Below are positions 18,363-29,780 of a stretch of 64,000 nt of DNA, one piece after another (position 1 is the stretch's first letter; each line of letters starts with the position of its first letter). The position numbers and the translations under genes were made by a program. The stretch is from Tragulus kanchil. Lineage: Eukaryota; Chordata; Mammalia; Artiodactyla; Tragulidae. A model generated the notes under the pieces. That model saw nothing but the letters and a program-made list of their open reading frames with translations. It searched no databases and was not told where the DNA came from. Where the stretch lies: the NCBI GenBank assembly GCA_022376925.1, contig JAIOJX010000004.1, forward strand, positions 175,179,501-175,243,500, given 5' to 3'.

Positions 18363-20339
18363 GGTTGGTGCAGTGCAGCCTCTGCCCACCAGGGCGCGCT
18401 GTTGGACCGCGTGCCGCAGAGGATGAGGCCGTGTCGGGCGCCGGGGGCACTCGTCGGGGGACACCAGGATAACAGGATACCAGGCCTCCCTCCCTGCTCT
18501 GGACACCACACAGTCACTGCTGGTGTATCCGCTTGCTTGAACAGCAAGCTCACTGGTGCAGGGGCTGTGCCTTCATCTTCTCCCTAGCCCCAGCGCTTGT
18601 GGAGCGAAACTGAAAAGAAAAAATGAAATCAGTTTTGGACCATCCAATTAGACCCAGGTTGCACTGTTTCAGACCTCTTCAGATCCTCTGTGGGGGAAGG
18701 CGAGGAGATGCAGGAAGCAAGGAACAGATAAACTGCATAAAGAGCATCACTCTCTTCCCAGGTGGCCCAGTGGCTAAGACTCTGCACTCCCAATGCTAGG
18801 GGCCAGGGTTCAATCCCTCGTCAGGGAACTAGATCCCACATGCCCCAGCTAAAGAGTTCACATGCTTCAACAAAAATCAAAGATCCTACGTGCTACCCTT
18901 AAGACCTGGCACAGTTGAATACAATTAATAAAAACTTTTTTTAATTAGAAAAAAACAGCATCATTGTCTGAGGAAAGGATAACTAACACCCCAGCTCCGC
19001 TGACAGGCTACGGCCCTGGTGTGCAGTGTGGCAGCTGAAGGTCACAGAAACCCGAGTGCCTGGCCCGGAGCCTGAGCGCAAACAGTGCCAGTCTGGTGGC
19101 CTCGGATCAGCATGGTGAAGGGACTGCCCGCGACCTCCGGCGGCCAGGCCGCTCCTGCCCCAGCAGGCTTCATGGAACAATGTTGATACTGAAATGTAAA
19201 GCATGGATTGTGAGGTCATATTCCCTGCATCCAAACTTGGCTTCTCTTGTAGGACCTTACTTACGTTACCTCGGGCTTTTCAAAGACTTAATTTCTCTGA
19301 GCCTTGGTTTGCTCATCGATAAAACGGCAATAGTAAACATTTGTATCTCACTCTGTGCCATTTCCTGTTCAAAACTCTAACACTGATTAACATTTAACAC
19401 AACAACCCTATGAACTCAGTAAATGTTATTACTCCTGTCTCTATAGGTGAGGAACCTGAACCAGCCCCAAGTTAGGTAACTTGCCCAAGGAGCAAGCGTC
19501 ACCAGGTTCAGACGGGTTGGTGCAGTGCAGCCTCTGCCCACCAGGGCGCGCTGTTGGACCGCGTGCCGCAGAGGATGAGGCCGTGTCGGGCGCCGGGGGC
19601 ACTCGTCGGGGGACACCAGGATAACAGGATACCAGGCCTCCCTCCCTGCTCTGGACACCACACAGTCACTGCTGGTGTATCCGCTTGCTTGAACAGCAAG
19701 CTCACTGGTGCAGGGGCTGTGCCTTCATCTTCTCCCTAGCCCCAGCGCTTGTGGAGCGAAACTGAAAAGAAAAAATGAAATCAGTTTTGGACCATCCAAT
19801 TAGACCCAGGTTGCACTGTTTCAGACCTCTTCAGATCCTCTGTGGGGGAAGGCGAGGAGATGCAGGAAGCAAGGAACAGATAAACTGCATAAAGAGCATC
19901 ACTCTCTTCCCAGGTGGCCCAGTGGCTAAGACTCTGCACTCCCAATGCTAGGGGCCAGGGTTCAATCCCTCGTCAGGGAACTAGATCCCACATGCCCCAG
20001 CTAAAGAGTTCACATGCTTCAACAAAAATCAAAGATCCTACGTGCTACCCTTAAGACCTGGCACAGTTGAATACAATTAATAAAAACTTTTTTTAATTAG
20101 AAAAAAACAGCATCATTGTCTGAGGAAAGGATAACTAACACCCCAGCTCCGCTGACAGGCTACGGCCCTGGTGTGCAGTGTGGCAGCTGAAGGTCACAGA
20201 AACCCGAGTGCCTGGCCCGGAGCCTGAGCGCAAACAGTGCCAGTCTGGTGGCCTCGGATCAGCATGGTGAAGGGACTGCCCGCGACCTCCGGCGGCCAGG
20301 CCGCTCCTGCCCCAGCAGGCTTCATGGAACAATGTTGAT
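18048..20339. repeat. Tandem near-identical duplication 7 (18048-19187 and 19200-20339)
   Basis: Offset 1152. The junction tgttgat|actgaaatgtaaa (19188-19199) looks like a shortened form of the true continuation at 20340-20360 (gacttttctgtaattataaa). It chains with duplications 6 and 8. Confidence 0.95.
18756..18953 (+). repeat. Bov-tA SINE
   Basis: Contains gtggcccagtggctaagac, ggttcaatccctcgtcaggg and aactagatcccacatgcc, the Bov-tA hallmark, then an A-rich tail. Second copy at about 19908-20105 through duplication 7. Confidence 0.85.
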
Positions 20340-20640
20340 GACTTTTCTGTAATTATAAAAGGAACAAAGTTTCAGATGAAAATTTGGAAATGGAGCAAAA
20401 GTATTCAGAAAAACATTAAAGTCCCAACATATAGAGGTAATACTGCCAATATTCGGGTGGATTTTTTTCATATGTACACATGTGCTCGTGCTTTATTGTC
20501 CTCACATTCATGTCTGTGCGTTTTACAAAGTTGGGTTCATACTCTAAATGTAGTTTGGTACCTGCTTCATTCTTTTTAATATTTGATCATGAGCATTTCT
20601 CATGTCCCTTAATATACTTCCACTAAAAATACATGTAATG

Positions 20641-21086
20641 GGGCTTTCCTGGAAGCTCAGTGGTAAAGAGTTCGCCTGCCAATGCAGGAGACATGGGGGA
20701 AGATCCCACATGCTGCGAAGCGACTGAGCCCGTGAGCCACAGCGATGGAGCCTGGGCTCTAGAGCCTCGGAGCCTCAGCGACTGAGCCCGTGAGCCACAG
20801 CGATGGAGCCTGGGCTCTAGAGCCTCGGAGCCTCAGCGACTGAGCCCGTGAGCCACAGCGATGGAGCCTGGGCTCTAGAGCCTCGGAGCCGCAGCGACTG
20901 AGCCCGTGTGCTGCAACTACTGAAGTCTGTGTGCCCTAGAGCCCGTGTCCCACAAGAGACGTCACTGTGACAAGAAGCCTACTCACGTCAGCTAGAGAGT
21001 AGCCCCCACTCCCTGCAACTAGAGAAGAGCCTGCAGCAGTGAAAACCCAGAACAGCCAAAACTAAGTAAGTAAATAAAATTTTTTA
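20641..21086 (+). repeat. CHR-type SINE carrying an internal 58-bp tandem repeat
   Basis: Starts gggctttcctggaagctcag, runs through agcccgtgagccacagcg and ends in ccaaaactaagtaagtaaa. Imperfect target-site duplication: aaaatacatgtaatg before, aaaatacaggtaacg after. The 58-bp triplication makes it longer than its relatives at 15590 and 27936. Second copy about 21791-22237. Confidence 0.85.
20721..20894 (+). repeat. 58-bp minisatellite, three units
   Basis: Units begin cgactgagcccgtgagccac at 20721, 20779 and 20837; the word recurs in part at 20895. The units are almost identical, so the expansion is recent. Second copy of the array at 21872-22045. Confidence 0.92.
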
Positions 21087-22409
21087 AAATACAGGTAACG
21101 GCTGTGTGATATTTCACGTGCTGTAAGTCCCATATGGCTGAGCACTTGTCTCCTGCCTTTTTTCCATTTTTCCATACAGTAAAATGCACTGTGTTTAATG
21201 TATAATTTGATAAATGCATATAGTCAAGCTACCATTGCCTCAAACAAGATACAGACTGCCTCACCCCTGAGGAAAGGATAACTAACACCCCAGCTCCGCT
21301 GACAGGCTACGGCCCTGGTGTGCAGTGTGGCAGCTGAAGGTCACAGAAACCCGAGTGCCTGGCCCGGAGCCTGAGCGCAAACAGTGCCAGTCTGGTGGCC
21401 TCGGATCAGCATGGTGAAGGGACTGCCCGCGACCTCCGGCGGCCAGGCCGCTCCTGCCCCAGCAGGCTTCATGGAACAATGTTGATGACTTTTCTGTAAT
21501 TATAAAAGGAACAAAGTTTCAGATGAAAATTTGGAAATGGAGCAAAAGAAAACATTAAAGAAAACATTAAAGTCCCAACATATAGAGGTAATACTGCCAA
21601 TATTCGGGTGGATTTTTTTCATATGTACACATGTGCTCGTGCTTTATTGTCCTCACATTCATGTCTGTGCATTTTACAAAGTTGGGTTCATACTCTAAAT
21701 GTAGTTTGGTACCTGCTTCATTCTTTTTAATATTTGATCATGAGCATTTCTCATGTCCCTTAATATACTTCCACTAAAAATACATGTAATGGGGCTTTCC
21801 TGGAAGCTCAGTGGTAAAGAGTTCGCCTGCCAATGCAGGAGACATGGGGGAAGATCCCACATGCTGCGAAGCGACTGAGCCCCTGAGCCACAGCGATGGA
21901 GCCTGGGCTCTAGAGCCTCGGAGCCTCAGCGACTGAGCCCGCGAGCCACAGCGATGGAGCCTGGGCTCTAGAGCCTCGGAGCCTCAGCGACTGAGCCCGT
22001 GAGCCACAGCGATGGAGCCTGGGCTCTAGAGCCTCGGAGCCGCAGCGACTGAGCCCGTGTGCTGCAACTACTGAAGTCTGTGTGCCCTAGAGCCCGTGTC
22101 CCACAAGAGACGTCACCGTGACAAGAAGCCTACTCACGTCAGCTAGAGAGTAGCCCCCACTCCCTGCAACTAGAGAAGAGCCTGCAGCAGTGAAAACCCA
22201 GAACAGCCAAAACTAAGTAAGTAAATAAAATTTTTTAAAATACAGGTAACGGCTGTGTGATATTTCACGTGCTGTAAGTCCCATATGGCTGAGCACTTGT
22301 CTCCTGCCTTTTTTCCATTTTTCCATACAGTAAAATGCACTGTGTTTAATGTATAATTTGATAAATGCATATAGTCAAGCTACCATTGCCTCAAACAAGA
22401 TACACAGCT

Positions 22410-22830
22410 GTCCTCGCAACCCCTCAAACTCCTCCCTGCTCCTCTGTAATCAGCCCCTCCTTGTCCTCCCAGCCTCTGGAAACCACTGACCAGTTTTGTT
22501 TCCATAGTTTTGACCTTTCCAGAATGCTATGTGAATGAAATCATATAACACGTAGCCTTTTGAGATCGCCTTAGCTTTCACTTCACATAATTCATCTGAA
22601 GTCCATCCACGTGGCTTCATGGATCGATCGTTTGTTCCTGCTTACCATGGGTAGTTTCCATTGAGTGAATGAACCATGGTCTGTTGGTCCAACTGAAGGC
22701 TATTTGGGCTGTTTCTGTCGCTTTTGATGATTACAAATAAATGTATTATTAACATGCATGTATAGGTTTTCAAGTATATGTTATTGTGTAAACATAAGTT
22801 TTCATTTCATTTAAAATAATATTGTAATGT
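22410..22830. repeat. Old L1 LINE 3' fragment
   Basis: Contains gaatgctatgtgaatgaaatc, tgaagtccatccacgtggc and ctatttgggctgtttctgtc, the familiar wording of mammalian L1M 3' regions, with many substitutions. The part from 22671 recurs from 23843. Assignment from memory of the family. Confidence 0.6.
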
Positions 22831-22926
22831 TGAAAATATTACAGTAATGAGGATTTCAAATCTTTTATCCCATTAAAGGAGGTAATGGCATCAGCTTAAA
22901 TTTCTATTTTTAAAAAAATCAATCAA

Positions 22927-23045
22927 GGGGAACTCCCTGGTGATCTATTGGTTAGGATATTTCCACTGCAGAGAACAAAGGTTCCATCCCTGGCCTGGGA
23001 ACCAAGATCCTGTAAGCTGTGCAATGTGGCCAAAAAAAAGAAAGA
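22927..23045 (+). repeat. Bov-tA-type SINE
   Basis: Begins ggaactccctggtgatctat, has ccatccctggcctgggaacc and ends caatgtggccaaaaaaaag. Second copy about 24099-24225. Confidence 0.75.
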
Positions 23046-23329
23046 AAAAAAAAAGGACACATTTGTGAATTTCCAAAAGTATGAAATCAAGTAGGACCCT
23101 ACATGGTCCTCCTGGACCCTCCATGCCCCCCCATTTATTGCTTGTGAAAAATGGGTTTGTTTCCCAGGACTTCCCTGAGTTCCAAAGACCAGACTCAAGC
23201 AGCTACTAATGAAGGAGATGAGCAAATGCAGAAACAAAGGAGATGGCACCGGGCTTTCAGCAAGGTGCTGTTCAAATGGATGAGCTAAAGGAACTTTGGG
23301 GGATGGCCAGGCCACAGGCGTGTGCTCTA

Positions 23330-23527
23330 AGCCCTGCCCATCTCTGCGGCGCCATGGACTGTAGCCCTCTCGGCTCCTCCGTCCATGGATTTCCTAGGCA
23401 AGAATATGAGAGTAGGCTGCCATTTCCTCTTCCAGGGGATCTTCCCAACCCAGGAATCGAACCCAGATCTCTTAGTCTCCTGCACCAAGTAGGCAGATTC
23501 TTTACCCACTGCATCACCTAGGAAGCT
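23330..23527 (-). repeat. Bov-A2 SINE, minus strand
   Basis: In + reading it shows atggactgtagccctctcgg, ccaggggatcttcccaaccc, gaatcgaacccagatctc and gcagattctttacccactg, the reverse complement of Bov-A2. Second copy about 24502-24700. Confidence 0.85.
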
Positions 23528-24703
23528 GAAGTGTTAGTCACTCAATTGTGTCCAACTGTTTATGAGCCCATGGACTGTAGCCCATCAGGCTCTTCTGTCC
23601 ATGGAATTCTCCAGTCAAGAATACTGGAGTGGGGGACTTCCCTGGTGGTCCAGTGCTTAAGACTCTGTGCTTCTAATGCAGGGTCCCAGGTTTGATCCCT
23701 GGTCAGGGAACTAGATCCCACATGCCACAACGAAGACCCAATGCAGCCAAATTAAGGTAAATAAAGCAATAATTAAAAAAAAAAAAGAATACTGGAGCGG
23801 GTAGCCATTCCCTTCTCCAGGGGATGTTCCTGACCCAGGATCGAACCATGGTCTGTTGGTCCAACTGAAGGCTATTTGGGCTGTTTCTGTCGCTTTTGAT
23901 GATTACAAATAAATGTATTATTAACATGCATGTATAGGTTTTCAAGTATATGTTATTGTGTAAACATAAGTTTTCATTTCATTTAAAATAATATTGTAAT
24001 GTTGAAAATATTACAGTAATGAGGATTTCAAATCTTTTATCCCATTAAAGGAGGTAATGGCATCAGCTTAAATTTCTATTTTTAAAAAAATCAATCAAGG
24101 GGAACTCCCTGGTGATCTATTGGTTAGGATATTTCCACTGCAGAGAACAAAGATTCCATCCCTGGCCTGGGAACCAAGATCCTGTAAGCTGTGCAATGTG
24201 GCCAAAAAAAAGAAAGAAGAAAAAAAGGACACATTTGTGAATTTCCAAAAGTATGAAATCAAGTAGGACCCTACATGGTCCTCCTGGACCCTCCATGCCC
24301 CCCCATTTATTGCTTGTGAAAAATGGGTTTGTTTCCCAGGACTTCCCTGAGTTCCAAAGACCAGACTCAAGCAGCTACTAATGAAGGAGATGAGCAAATG
24401 CAGAAACAAAGGAGATGGCACCGGGCTTTCAGCAAGGTGCTGTTCAAATGGATGAGCTAAAGGAACTTTGGGGGATGGCCAGGCCACAGGCGTGTGCTCT
24501 AAGCCCTGCCCATCTCTGCGGCGCCATGGACTGTAGCCCTCTCGGCTCCTCCGTCCATGGATTTCCTAGGCAAGAATATGAGAGTAGGCTGCCATTTCCT
24601 CTTCCAGGGGATCTTCCCAACCCAGGAATCGAACCCAGATCTCTTAGTCTCCTGCACCAAGTAGGCAGATTCTTTACCCACTGCATCACCTAGGAAGCTG
24701 AAG

Positions 24704-25087
24704 TGTTAGTCACTCAATTGTGTCCAACTGTTTATGAGCCCATGGACTGTAGCCCATCAGGCTCTTCTGTCCATGGAATTCTCCAGTCAAGAATACTGGA
24801 GTGGGGGACTTCCCTGGTGGTCCAGTGCTTAAGACTCTGTGCTTCTAATGCAGGGTCCCAGGTTTGATCCCTGGTCAGGGAACTAGATCCCACATGCCAC
24901 AACGAAGACCCAATGCAGCCAAATTAAGGTAAATAAAGCAATAATTAAAAAAAAAAAAAGAATACTGGAGCGGGTAGCCATTCCCTTCTCCAGGGGATGT
25001 TCCTGACCCAGGGATCGAACCTGCATCTCTTGTGCCTCCTGCATTGATCAGATGGATTCTTTACCAACTGTACCACCTGCGAAGCCC
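24704..25087 (-). repeat. Bov-A2 SINE (minus) split by a Bov-tA (plus) insertion
   Basis: The Bov-A2 is broken after AAGAATACTGGAG (24789-24801). A plus-strand Bov-tA (about 24805-24957, gggacttccctggtggtcc to a long A tail) follows, and the same 13 bases recur at 24958-24970, where the Bov-A2 resumes and runs to its end. A perfect target-site duplication. The first, incomplete copy is at 23532-23847. Confidence 0.88.
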
Positions 25088-25253
25088 CTGGCCAAAAAGA
25101 TCATTGGGGTATTCCTGTAAGATGTTACCTGGCCACAGCCACACCAGGCTCTCTTCATGAAAGGCAGAGAGCAAGGACAGTACCCAGAAGGCAATGTGCA
25201 CCTGCCTCTTGATGGGGCCCTTCTATTTTTCTCAAATCTGAAGCAGTGATTTT

Positions 25254-25622
25254 CTGCCTGTCCTCTTTTTTTTTTTTTTTTTTAACGATTTATTTATTTA
25301 TTTATTTTTTGAGCGGGGGTCGGGTTGGGGAGGGAGGGGAGCAGGCGGGCCACTTCTACTGGTCTTTCATTTCTCTATTTTCATCCGTCTTTGTTCTTTG
25401 GCTCCTGTGGGCCTCCCATCGTGGTGGTGTCTGTCGTCTCAGAGCGCCAGCTCTGGGCACATGCGCTCCAGAGCTCCGGCTCGGTGATTGGACACATCAG
25501 TCCAGCCGCTCCGCGGCTCGTGGGATCTTCCCAGGCCAGGGCTCAAACCAGAGCCCCTTGCACTGCAAGGCGGTGTCCTTACCCACTGGACCACCAGGGG
25601 AAGCCCCTGCCTGTCCTCTTTT
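25254..25622 (-). repeat. CHR-lineage SINE, minus strand, with perfect 16-bp target-site duplication
   Basis: Element about 25270-25606, in reverse orientation (poly(T) first, then ctttgttctttggctcctgt and ccactggaccaccaggggaa). Flanked by CTGCCTGTCCTCTTTT at 25254-25269 and 25607-25622. The intact duplication implies a fairly recent insertion. Confidence 0.9.
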
Positions 25623-25893
25623 GAAGGCAAGAGGATTTCCTATCTGCTTCAGGATTTGGTACTCCCGGATTTGGCTTCTACTCCTGGCAGCCATGACTCT
25701 TTGCCTACAGCCTGGGAGAGAGTGAATTTGCTGCTTTTGCTTTCTAGGAGCAAAGAGAAGTAGGTGGGGTTCTGTGCCCATTGGCCAAAGGTTGGATGGC
25801 TGCCCAGCAAGGAGTTTCTCTCTGGTCTCTCTCTGTCTCCATCTTTCTTGTGAAGAAAGACTTTTGGTGGAGGTTTTATAAAAAAGCACTTGT

Positions 25894-26203
25894 GGGGCTT
25901 CCCTGGTGGTCCAGTGGGTAAGGAATCCACCTTGCAGTGCAAGGGGCGCCAGTTCAATCCCTGGCCCAGGAAGATTCCACATGCCGGAAAGATCCCACAT
26001 GCCGTGGAGCGGCTGGACTGGTGTGTCCAATTATGAGCCAGTGCTCTGGAGCACATGCGCCCAGAGCTGGTGCTCTGCTACAGGAGAGGCCACTGCAATG
26101 GGAGGCCCACACAGACCAAAGAACAGAGATGGATGAAAAGAAATAAATAAAAGACCAATAAAAGAGGCGAAAATTTAAAAAACAACAAGAACAAGAACAA
26201 CAA
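25894..26203 (+). repeat. CHR-lineage SINE, plus strand
   Basis: gggcttccctggtggtccag through gagcggctggactggtgtg and gaacagagatggatgaaaag to an A-rich tail; a short duplication of acttgtg flanks it (near 25888 and 26207). It has a small internal repeat of the gatcccacatgcc segment at about 25970-26003. Confidence 0.85.
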
Positions 26204-26242
26204 AAAACTTGTGAGTGAAAGTAAGGTCTCTTTGTTTTTGAG

Positions 26243-26310
26243 AACCCCGGCTATTCTTTTTTTTTTTTAAACCTTTATTTTACTTTTAACTTTTAACCCC
26301 GGCTATTCTT
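26243..26310 (-). repeat. 36-bp truncated retroposon bounded by a 16-bp target-site duplication
   Basis: AACCCCGGCTATTCTT occurs at 26243-26258 and 26295-26310. Between lie a poly(T) run and 25 bases of T-rich sequence, i.e. a poly(A)-tailed stub on the minus strand. It looks like an extremely 5'-truncated LINE-driven insertion. Confidence 0.75.
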
Positions 26311-26977
26311 AACTGACATGCTAGGCCTCCAAGAGTTCATTAAAATTTTAACTGATTTCCTTTTGCCCACTCGGATGGCAGCCACCTCTGTCCCCTGCTC
26401 TTTGCCAAAGGTGACAGTGTTCTTTGTTCCCTCTGTCTTGGGGAGGCTCGTCTCTCTTTGGAATTCAGTTCACTCGGTTGCCCTGCAGCCCCAGTTCCCT
26501 GCTGGGCTCAAGTGATGACTTCAAACGTGATCCAGCCTCTTGTCATCATTACGTGGAGTCATGTTCTTCACAGCCTTCTACATTTGAGGCCTGCTCCACA
26601 CATCCTTACTGAATGCATTCTCTGTGCCGGGCTTCGTTCCAGGTGCTGGGATAGAAAGGTAGGCACATCTGATCTCAACAAATTTATACTCAGTGGAGGT
26701 AAGTGTGACGCATTATGGCATCCAGTGTAGTAAGTTCTGTGAAGAACGTTTAAGCAGGTGAGAAAAAAGACAGCGACGGTATTTTTTCCGCTTGATTCTC
26801 TCCTGCCTCAGTTTGTGGAGATACTGCTACATCTCATGTCCTCTTCTTCTTCTCTGCAGAGTAGTCAGTACCCTGAATCTGATAAATATCTTGGTGAGAT
26901 TTCATTCTTGTCAGAAAGGGTGTTCTGTGTAGGGTCAACCAACTCCTGGGGACACAAAGTACAGCAGAGTACAGGAC

Positions 26978-27175
26978 AGTTGCTGTCGTTTAGTTGTGTC
27001 CGACTCTGCGACCCCATAGGCTGTAGCCCACCAGTTTCCTCTGTCCACGGGATTCTCCAGGCAGGAATATTGGAGTGATTGTCATTTCTTCCTCCAGGGG
27101 ATCTTCCCAGCCTAGGGATCGAACTCCTGCCTCCTGCACTGGCAGGCAGATTCTTTACCACGGAGCCACCAGGAA
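26978..27175 (-). repeat. Bov-A2 SINE, minus strand
   Basis: Shows gttgtgtccgactctgcgac, ccaggggatcttcccagcc and ggcaggcagattctttacca, the reverse complement of Bov-A2. Confidence 0.88.
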
Positions 27176-27179
27176 GTAA

Positions 27180-27750
27180 TATTTTGATTCAAAACAAGGA
27201 AGAACTTTCAGTCAGAGCTGAAACTTACTGTAATAGTAACTTACTGTTCTGGAAGGTCATACATTTCCCTTCCTGGGAACAGTTCCAACCATGTAAGTGT
27301 CCAACTTCCCTAAGGGCATCCACCCAGACAGGCTGAGAGAACATTCCTTGCTGCGCCTCAAAAGCAGAAAGGCCACTGCCCAAGCCTTTCCCTGGGCTTC
27401 CCTGGGAAGCCGCTCTCCTCTGCTGCCCAGTACTGGGTCCCCAGCCCTCACCCTATGGTACGGGAGGGCCACCCAGCTTCAGAGAAGTGATCTGACCCAG
27501 ATCACAGAGCTGGGAGGGAGGTGGCTGGACTGGGCTTGGAGCCAAGGTGTTGCATTCGACTCCAGAACCTGTTAGCCTTCTCCTGACCTGTAGGTGACAC
27601 TTTCCTAATGGCTCTAACCTACTGCAAAAGAGACGCCTTTCTCCAAGAGTTTGAACTGTCCAGCTAGTCATGTTAGGTGAAGGGAAAGAGAAAGCCAACT
27701 TCTCCTCCTGTTTATATTCATCAGATCCAACTACGCCAGTCTTTTGCCTC
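27180..27750. other. Intergenic sequence without recognised features
   Basis: Between the Bov-A2 at 26978-27175 and the BovB fragment. Unique sequence; one short stretch resembles a MIR 3' end (gtgatctgacccagatcaca near 27487). Nothing else supported. Confidence 0.5.
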
Positions 27751-27782
27751 AGGAGAATTGCTGTCTCTCACGGATATACCCT

Positions 27783-28596
27783 GACATGGAACAACGGACT
27801 GGTTCAAAATCAGGAGAGGAGTATACAGTCTGATATCTAAGGCTGTATATTGCTTATTTAGCCCATATGCAGAGTACATCATGTGAAATGCCGAACTGGA
27901 TGAAGCACGAGATGGAATCAAGATTGCTTGGAGAGGGCTTCCCTGGTGGCTCAGTGGTAAAGAGTTCGCCTGCCAGTGCGGCGACATGGGTTCGATCCCT
28001 GAGCCAGGAAGATCCCACATGCTGTGGAACAACTAAGCCCGTGAGCCACAACTATGGAGCCTGTGCTCTAGAGCCTCAGCGCTGCAACTACTGAGCCCAT
28101 GGGCCACAACTATTGAAGCCTGTGTGCCCTAGAACTCAAGTTCCACGAGAGAAGTCACTGCAGCAAGAAGTCTGATCACCTCAACTAAAGAGTAGCCCCC
28201 ACTCCCTGCAATTAGAGAAGAGCCTGTGGCAGCAGTGAAAACCCAGAATAGCCAAAAATAAGTAAATAAATGAAATTTTAAAAAAAAGATTGCTGAGAGA
28301 AATATCAATAACGCCAGGTAGGCAGATGACAATCTCCCTTATGGCAGAAAGTAAAGAGGATTTAAAGAGCCTCTTGAAGGTGAAAGAGGAGTGTACAAAA
28401 ACTGGCCTAAAAGTCAACATTTAAAAAAACGAAGATTATGGCATCTGCTCCCATCACTTCACAGCAAATAGATGGGCAAACAATGGAAATAAGTGAGACT
28501 CCAAAGTCACTGCGGATGGTGACTGTAGCCATGAAATTAAAAGAAGCTTGCTCCTTGGAAGGAAAGCCATGACAAACCTAGGCAACGGATTAAAAG
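27783..28596 (+). repeat. BovB (RTE) LINE fragment with a CHR SINE inserted
   Basis: The plus strand reads like the BovB reverse transcriptase region: gacatggaacaacggactgg, atgcagagtacatcatg, then after the SINE gagaaatatcaataacgcc and ggtgactgtagccatgaaat. The frame is broken by indels and stops, so it is dead. The SINE is at 27936-28285, with target word aagattgct on both sides (27920-27928, 28286-28294). BovB stops abruptly at about 28596 where the STMN1 retrocopy begins. Second copy 28967-29780. Confidence 0.88.
27936..28285 (+). repeat. CHR-type SINE inside BovB
   Basis: ggcttccctggtggctcagt through ggttcgatccctgagccagg, agcccgtgagccacaac and ccaaaaataagtaaataaa. Second copy 29120-29469. 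Confidence 0.88.
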
Positions 28597-28936
28597 GTCA
28601 GGCATCAAGAGTGTGGCCCGGTGGCTCGGACTAAGCAGGGTTTTCCTTGCCATGGATCCTGCAGAGCCCACGCCAGTCTCTTGTCTTCTGTTCACCATGG
28701 CTTCTTCTGGTGTCCAGGTGAAGGAACTGGAGAAGCCTGCCTCAGGCCAGGCTTTTGAGCTGACTCTCAGCCCTCGATCAAAAGAATCTGTGCCAGCATT
28801 TCCCCTTTCCCCTCCTAAGAAGAAGGATCTTGCCCTGTAGGAGATTCCGAAGAAATTAGAAGCTGCAGAAGAAAAACACACGTCCCATGAAGCCGAGGGC
28901 TTGAAGCAGCTTCAGAAACCAGAGGGCTCGGAAATC
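28597..28936 (+). pseudogene. STMN1: STMN1 retrocopy, truncated first copy
   Basis: 5' UTR-like sequence, then ATG at 28697 and the first 68 or so codons of the stathmin frame, ending in degraded sequence at the duplication junction. It is the same locus as 29781-30680 (offset 1184), not a second retroposition, because the flanking BovB and SINE are duplicated with it. Confidence 0.85.
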
Positions 28937-29780
28937 GAGAATTGCTGTCTCTCACGGATATACCCTGACATGGAACAACGGACTGGTTCAAAATCAGGAG
29001 AGGAGTATACAGTCTGATATCTAAGGCTGTATATTGCTTATTTAGCCCATATGCAGAGTACATCATGTGAAATGCCGAACTGGATGAAGCACGAGATGGA
29101 ATCAAGATTGCTTGGAGAGGGCTTCCCTGGTGGCTCAGTGGTAAAGAGTTCGCCTGCCAGTGCGGCGACATGGGTTCGATCCCTGAGCCAGGAAGATCCC
29201 ACATGCTGTGGAACAACTAAGCCCGTGAGCCACAACTATGGAGCCTGTGCTCTAGAGCCTCAGCGCTGCAACTACTGAGCCCATGGGCCACAACTATTGA
29301 AGCCTGTGTGCCCTAGAACTCAAGTTCCACGAGAGAAGTCACTGCAGCAAGAAGTCTGATCACCTCAACTAAAGAGTAGCCCCCACTCCCTGCAATTAGA
29401 GAAGAGCCTGTGGCAGCAGTGAAAACCCAGAATAGCCAAAAATAAGTAAATAAATGAAATTTTAAAAAAAAGATTGCTGAGAGAAATATCAATAACGCCA
29501 GGTAGGCAGATGACAATCTCCCTTATGGCAGAAAGTAAAGAGGATTTAAAGAGCCTCTTGAAGGTGAAAGAGGAGTGTACAAAAACTGGCCTAAAAGTCA
29601 ACATTTAAAAAAACGAAGATTATGGCATCTGCTCCCATCACTTCACAGCAAATAGATGGGCAAACAATGGAAATAAGTGAGACTCCAAAGTCACTGCGGA
29701 TGGTGACTGTAGCCATGAAATTAAAAGAAGCTTGCTCCTTGGAAGGAAAGCCATGACAAACCTAGGCAACGGATTAAAAG

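Larger units (their letters stand above)
20120..22404. repeat. Tandem near-identical duplication 8 (20120-21253 and 21267-22404)
   Basis: Offset 1147. Junction bases 21254-21266 (gactgcctcaccc) look like a degraded form of the true continuation at 22405-22425. About 220 bases (18970-19187, 20120-20339, 21267-21487) occur three times. Copies differ at CpG transitions such as gtgcg/gtgca near 20519/21667 and at an aaaacattaaag stutter near 21545. Confidence 0.95.
22671..25021. repeat. Tandem near-identical duplication 9 (22671-23847 and 23843-25021)
   Basis: Offset 1172. The seam shares only gaacc and joins a Bov-A2 element to the middle of an L1 fragment. Copies differ in poly(A) length (near 23041/24213) and single bases. 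Confidence 0.95.

Noticed and set aside
20721..20894. CRISPR-like array from the 58-base repeats
   Set aside because: Units are contiguous with no unique spacers, and the host is a mammalian genome; it is a minisatellite.
28613..28840. A 75-codon frame starting [11 protein letters not shown], present twice
   Set aside because: It is the STMN1 retrocopy 5' UTR plus its reading frame up to the first in-frame stop; no functional gene.
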